Position numbers and translations under genes: made by a program. Below, in pieces: positions 13,189 to 16,809 of a stretch of 16,809 nucleotides of DNA; position 1 is the stretch's first letter, and each line of letters starts with the position of its first letter. This DNA is from an uncultured Bacteroidales bacterium (GTDB lineage: Bacteria; Bacteroidota; Bacteroidia; Bacteroidales; Paludibacteraceae). The notes beneath the pieces are model-generated. The model searched no databases. It was not told the DNA's origin and saw nothing but the letters and a program-made list of their open reading frames with translations. The stretch covers positions 1-16,809 of the forward strand of contig CAIQOG010000239.1 in the NCBI GenBank assembly GCA_903873355.1, given 5' to 3'.

Positions 13189-16100
13189 ATGAAACACAAA
13201 AACTTTTTTTCAAAAGGAATTTTATGGGGAATTCCTCAAATGCTATTTTTAGCATTCTTGTTATTGGCTCTTCCACTGAGTTTATCAGGACAAACAACTG
13301 TGTTTACTGAAAATTTTAATCGCGATTTAGGAACAACTCCACTTCCGAATGGGGGAACACCTACAATGACATGGACATCTGTAACAACAGCCACTTCAGC
13401 CAGTGTTTATACAACAAATGCTGCTACTGTTGACCCAACTAATTACGTATTACAAATCTATACAGGAGGGACTGCTGCAGCAGGCAGGTCGTATGTAAGA
13501 GGTTCATTGTCTACATTTTCTTCTCCATTCTCTGCGACTTTAAAAAACAATCCGGGAGTAGTAACATGGACTTTCAATATGAAAACAAACCGTACTACTG
13601 CATTATCCGGTTTTGATTCAGGCAATTATGGTTCAGCTGTAATTTTAGCAATGAATGGTACTGATCCTACAAATACATCAACTAATGGATATGCTGTCGT
13701 TTTGGTAAAAGGTACAACAAACAATGCGGTTAAACTGGTTAGATTTGCCAGTGGGTTAATTCTGAACTCAAATGTAACTTCAATCATTGGACCTTCATCA
13801 GATTTGGGCGCAATGACAAGATATGTAAGTGTAAAAGTGGTATATGTTCCTTCAACTGATACCTGGAGTTTATTTTACAGAGATGATGCAAGTACAACCG
13901 ACCCTACCGACCCTACAACTGGAACATTAACACAGGTAGGCGCAAATACTGTAAACACTACTTATACTTCTACAGCAATGACAAACTTTGCTTTTTTATG
14001 GAATCATAGTAATGGTGCCGGAAGTAGTAATAAAGGAATGTATGATAACTTTAAGGTAACTGTAACAATTCCTGCACCATCATGGACTTCCGGCTGGCCG
14101 AAATCAGAAGCTGCAACCCAAACGGGATTTACTGCAAAAGTTAATACCAGTGCCGCCGGGAATGCTTATTATGTTGTATTGCCAAGTGGGGCAGCTGCTC
14201 CTTCATCTGCACAGGTAAAGGCCGGTCAGGATGCAGGTAACAATACGCTGGCAGCAAACTTAAAAGGAACAATTTCAGTTTTGGCAGCAACTACCGAATA
14301 TACTGCTGCTGTTTCAGGTTTAACGGGTGGTACTACTTATGATGTATATTACGTGGCTGAAGATGCAGTTCCTACTTTACAATCAGCCCCGGTTAAAGTT
14401 TCAGTTACAACAACTCCACCTGTTGCGTGGACTTCGGGTTGGCCAAAAGCAGAAATTCCAACACCAACCGGATTTACAGCAAAAGTAAATACAAATGTTG
14501 CCGGTACTGCCTATTATGTAGTTTTGGCAAGTGGAGCAACAGCGCCAATTTCGGCTCAGGTAAAAGCAGGGAATGATAATACTGATTCTCCGGCATTAAA
14601 AAGTGGTTCAATATCCTGTGTTGCCGGTAGTACGGAATATACAGCTGCAGTAAGCGGACTCACCGGAGGAACAAATTATGATGTATATTATGTTGCTCAG
14701 GATGGTTCAGCCATATTAATGGCATCACCGTCGTTGGTTTCAGTAACAACATCAAGTAGTGCATTAGCTCCTTCCATTTCCTTACCAACAGCAACTTCAT
14801 TTACCAATAGTTCTGCTTTATTGGGTGCTGATATTACTTCCGATGGTGGAAGTGTTATTACCGAAAGAGGTACAGTTTGGAAAACATCTACCGGTGTTAG
14901 CATTTCAGACAATTTGCTGGCAGAAGGCGGAACAAGTACAGGTATATTTACTCACAATAGAACATCGCTTCCGGCAAAAACTCAGATTTTCTATAAAGGG
15001 TATGCAATTAATTCAATTGGCACCACCCTTAGTTCAGAATCAAGTTTTTATACCTTAGCCAATGAACCTACAACACAGGTTACAGGATTCTCAGCAACTC
15101 CAACAAGTACAACATCAATTAATCTGACCTGGACTGCAGCTGAAGGAGTTGATGGCTATATTATTTTGAAAAAACAAGGTTCATCAGCACCAACAGGTAC
15201 TCCAACTGATGCTAACACATACTCTGCGGGCAATACCATTGGCGATGGAACTGTTGCAGCAATTATAACTTCCGGTGCTGTAACATCTCAGTCAATAACT
15301 GGTTTATCTGGATCAACTGCATATTCGTTTGCAATATATGCCGTAAATTCAGATGGAGCAAATGCCGGCACTTATAATTATTATCTAAGTTCAGCTCCGT
15401 CGGCAACTGGAGTTACACCAGCACCTACTTACACCTGGAATCAAACTGGCACAGCTTCATATGCAACGCCTGCTAACTGGACACCTGAAAGAACCAGTCC
15501 GGGAACAAGCGATATTCTTCAGTTTAACAGTGGCGAAAATGTTATTGCGACAGGATTAACCAGTCAAACGATTGCTCAGCTTCAGATTTCCAATAACACA
15601 TCGCTTGAATTACAATCGTCCGGTGCAGCAACCTTAACGATAGCTGGAGGTTCGGGTGTGGATTTGGATATTCAAAGTGGTTCGGCTCTTAATATTGCTC
15701 AGGCAACCAATGCTATTACGATTGCAGTAGGTACGGGAGCTACCGGTTCAATTGCCGGTACTGTAGCTTTTACAACAGCTCCCCATAAATTAACTGCTGC
15801 CGATGCAAGTGGAATTACTTTCCAAAATGGAAGTTCGTTTACCGCTGGATTAGGATTCTCAAGTAATGCTTTTGGAACAACAGGAACTGCGAACTCAGTA
15901 GTTTTTGCAAGTGGATCAAAGTACAACTCTTATGCAGGGGCAAATCCATTTGCATTAACAGCCCCGGCATCTATTGTAGTTTGGCACGCTGGAAGTACCT
16001 ATGTACAAAAAAATACAGGATCTCCAGCGACAGCTAATCGTACCTACGCCAATTTTGAACTTGATGAAGCAACTGGAGCAAATTATTCAGGTTCGAGTCC

Positions 16101-16809
16101 ATTTACAATTGATAATCTAATTGTTACAACGGGAACCTGGGGTATGGGGATTAAGAATACTTTCACAATTAACGGTAGTATTAGTGTTGCAAACGGTGCT
16201 ACTTTAAATCTTAATCCTACAACTGCAGGAACAATAACTTTAAAAGGTGATATTAATGTTGTGTCCGGTGGAACTCTCAATGTAAATCCTACAGTTACTG
16301 AAGCCATTACATTTGGGGGGACAGGTGCTCAGGCAGTAAATAATGCAGGTGCATTTAGTAGTACTTCCGGTGCTTCTTATGTTATTGCTAATACTACCGC
16401 AGTAAACATTGCATCCAATGTAACCATTCCATCACTTACTATCAATTCGGGTGGCATACTGAATGTAAATGCCGGCAAACAATTGACTGTAAGCACTACT
16501 CTGGCAAACAGTGGTACATTGAATTTACTTTCTGATGCTTCTGGTACAGCTACAATTTTAACTCCTGAAACCTTAGGTGGTACGGGTGGAATTTATAATG
16601 CTACTCAATATATGACTACCGGTCGTAACTGGTATGTTTCAAGTCCTGTATCAGGAGCAACCGCTGCAGTGTTTAATCCAGCAGGATTGAGTAATTTACT
16701 TTATAACTATGATGAAGCTCATGGTAGTACAGATCCATGGCCATCAATTACTGATAATGCAACAGCTCTTACATTAATGCAGGGTTATGTAGCTAATTTA
16801 GCTTCAACA
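13189..16809 (+). CDS. Very large multidomain secreted surface protein, probably adhesin-like (3' end beyond window)
   Basis: The frame is open from the ATG at 13189 to the last base: 1207 codons without a stop. The signal peptide ends at LSLSGQ (about residue 36). Residues about 37-292 are homologous to the first domain of the protein at 9259 (TTVFTENFNRDLG to MYDNFKVTV). Residues 299-413 and 414-524 are two tandem 115-residue repeats beginning WTSGWPK. Residues about 525-627 (SDGGSVITERGTVWKTS) are a fibronectin-like module common in Bacteroidota. Residues 628-745 are a fibronectin type III domain (SINLTWTAAEGVDGYIIL). From 747 a long repetitive beta-solenoid-like region starts TYTWNQTGTASYATPANWTP. 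A T9SS sorting domain would be expected beyond the window. Residues are rich in Thr, Ser, Gly and Ala; Cys is nearly absent. Confidence 0.88.
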   Translation, partial: MKHKNFFSKGILWGIPQMLFLAFLLLALPLSLSGQTTVFTENFNRDLGTTPLPNGGTPTMTWTSVTTATSASVYTTNAATVDPTNYVLQIYTGGTAAAGRSYVRGSLSTFSSPFSATLKNNPGVVTWTFNMKTNRTTALSGFDSGNYGSAVILAMNGTDPTNTSTNGYAVVLVKGTTNNAVKLVRFASGLILNSNVTSIIGPSSDLGAMTRYVSVKVVYVPSTDTWSLFYRDDASTTDPTDPTTGTLTQVGANTVNTTYTSTAMTNFAFLWNHSNGAGSSNKGMYDNFKVTVTIPAPSWTSGWPKSEAATQTGFTAKVNTSAAGNAYYVVLPSGAAAPSSAQVKAGQDAGNNTLAANLKGTISVLAATTEYTAAVSGLTGGTTYDVYYVAEDAVPTLQSAPVKVSVTTTPPVAWTSGWPKAEIPTPTGFTAKVNTNVAGTAYYVVLASGATAPISAQVKAGNDNTDSPALKSGSISCVAGSTEYTAAVSGLTGGTNYDVYYVAQDGSAILMASPSLVSVTTSSSALAPSISLPTATSFTNSSALLGADITSDGGSVITERGTVWKTSTGVSISDNLLAEGGTSTGIFTHNRTSLPAKTQIFYKGYAINSIGTTLSSESSFYTLANEPTTQVTGFSATPTSTTSINLTWTAAEGVDGYIILKKQGSSAPTGTPTDANTYSAGNTIGDGTVAAIITSGAVTSQSITGLSGSTAYSFAIYAVNSDGANAGTYNYYLSSAPSATGVTPAPTYTWNQTGTASYATPANWTPERTSPGTSDILQFNSGENVIATGLTSQTIAQLQISNNTSLELQSSGAATLTIAGGSGVDLDIQSGSALNIAQATNAITIAVGTGATGSIAGTVAFTTAPHKLTAADASGITFQNGSSFTAGLGFSSNAFGTTGTANSVVFASGSKYNSYAGANPFALTAPASIVVWHAGSTYVQKNTGSPATANRTYANFELDEATGANYSGSSPFTIDNLIVTTGTWGMGIKNTFTINGSISVANGATLNLNPTTAGTITLKGDINVVSGGTLNVNPTVTEAITFGGTGAQAVNNAGAFSSTSGASYVIANTTAVNIASNVTIPSLTINSGGILNVNAGKQLTVSTTLANSGTLNLLSDASGTATILTPETLGGTGGIYNATQYMTTGRNWYVSSPVSGATAAVFNPAGLSNLLYNYDEAHGSTDPWPSITDNATALTLMQGYVANLAST
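14083..14760 (+). repeat. Tandem 345-bp (115-residue) repeat inside the large surface protein
   Basis: Unit 1 starts at 14083 and unit 2 at 14428. Both encode WTSGWPK, then TGFTAKVNT, YYVVL, SAQVKAG, TEYTAAVSGLTGGT and YDVYYVA. Protein identity is high, while third codon positions have drifted, so the duplication is not recent. Confidence 0.85.

Noticed and set aside
13104..13310. Short + strand open frame overlapping the start of the large surface protein gene
   Set aside because: It begins in the promoter box and runs out of frame with the 1207-codon gene; its composition is not protein-like.
14083..14760. CRISPR or short-repeat array
   Set aside because: The repetition is a 345-bp in-frame protein repeat without short constant repeats and variable spacers. 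No CRISPR-like array was seen elsewhere.
14697..16307. Several 70-77 codon open frames on both strands within the large surface protein gene
   Set aside because: They are shadows of a Thr/Ser/Gly/Ala-rich gene with few stops in other frames, and have no recognisable domains.

Overview
The window looks like an AT-rich Bacteroidota chromosome, most likely order Bacteroidales or a relative. Several things support this. There is a SusD/RagB C-terminus. Signal peptides repeatedly end in (S/K)AQ. Multiple proteins carry type IX secretion (T9SS) C-terminal sorting domains. Promoter-like TAnnTTTG boxes are present, and Shine-Dalgarno sequences are mostly absent. No tRNA, rRNA, CRISPR array, integrase or transposase gene was seen. 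All genes are on the + strand.

Left part (1-4207): the 3' end of a SusD-like glycan-binding lipoprotein gene is followed by a secreted alpha/beta-hydrolase (esterase). Next come a T9SS-secreted right-handed beta-helix protein and a periplasmic SurA/PpiC-like protein whose isomerase core looks degenerate. This reads as the tail of a polysaccharide utilisation locus. A hairpin built from CGCAAAG repeats sits between the SusD and esterase genes.

Middle part (4208-9140): two paralogous clan GH-A glycoside hydrolases resembling GH50 beta-agarase-like enzymes flank a T9SS-secreted jelly-roll-like protein. The first enzyme has only a signal peptide. The second carries a DNRLRE/CBM96-like module and a T9SS sorting domain. 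The pair may therefore act in two compartments, surface and periplasm, on the same polysaccharide, whose identity cannot be read from the sequence. The first enzyme has its own promoter, bracketed by two identical dyad-containing 13-mers.

Right part (9141-16809): two large secreted proteins share a homologous N-terminal domain of about 250 residues. Each is preceded by the same cassette of terminator hairpin, GTTCGATTCGAAC-type dyad and TAnnTTTG promoter. Downstream of the shared domain they diverge. One has a repeat-type module, a DUF2271-like domain and a sorting domain. The other is a multi-domain, probably adhesin-like protein that runs off the window end with no stop. Between them lie a family 2 glycosyltransferase gene and a GtrA-type flippase gene. 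The glycosyltransferase gene is bracketed by two copies of a nested, four-palindrome element of about 130 bp.

The observations most worth following are the paired nested-palindrome elements, whose arms vary in concert, and the duplicated terminator-operator-promoter-N-domain cassette.
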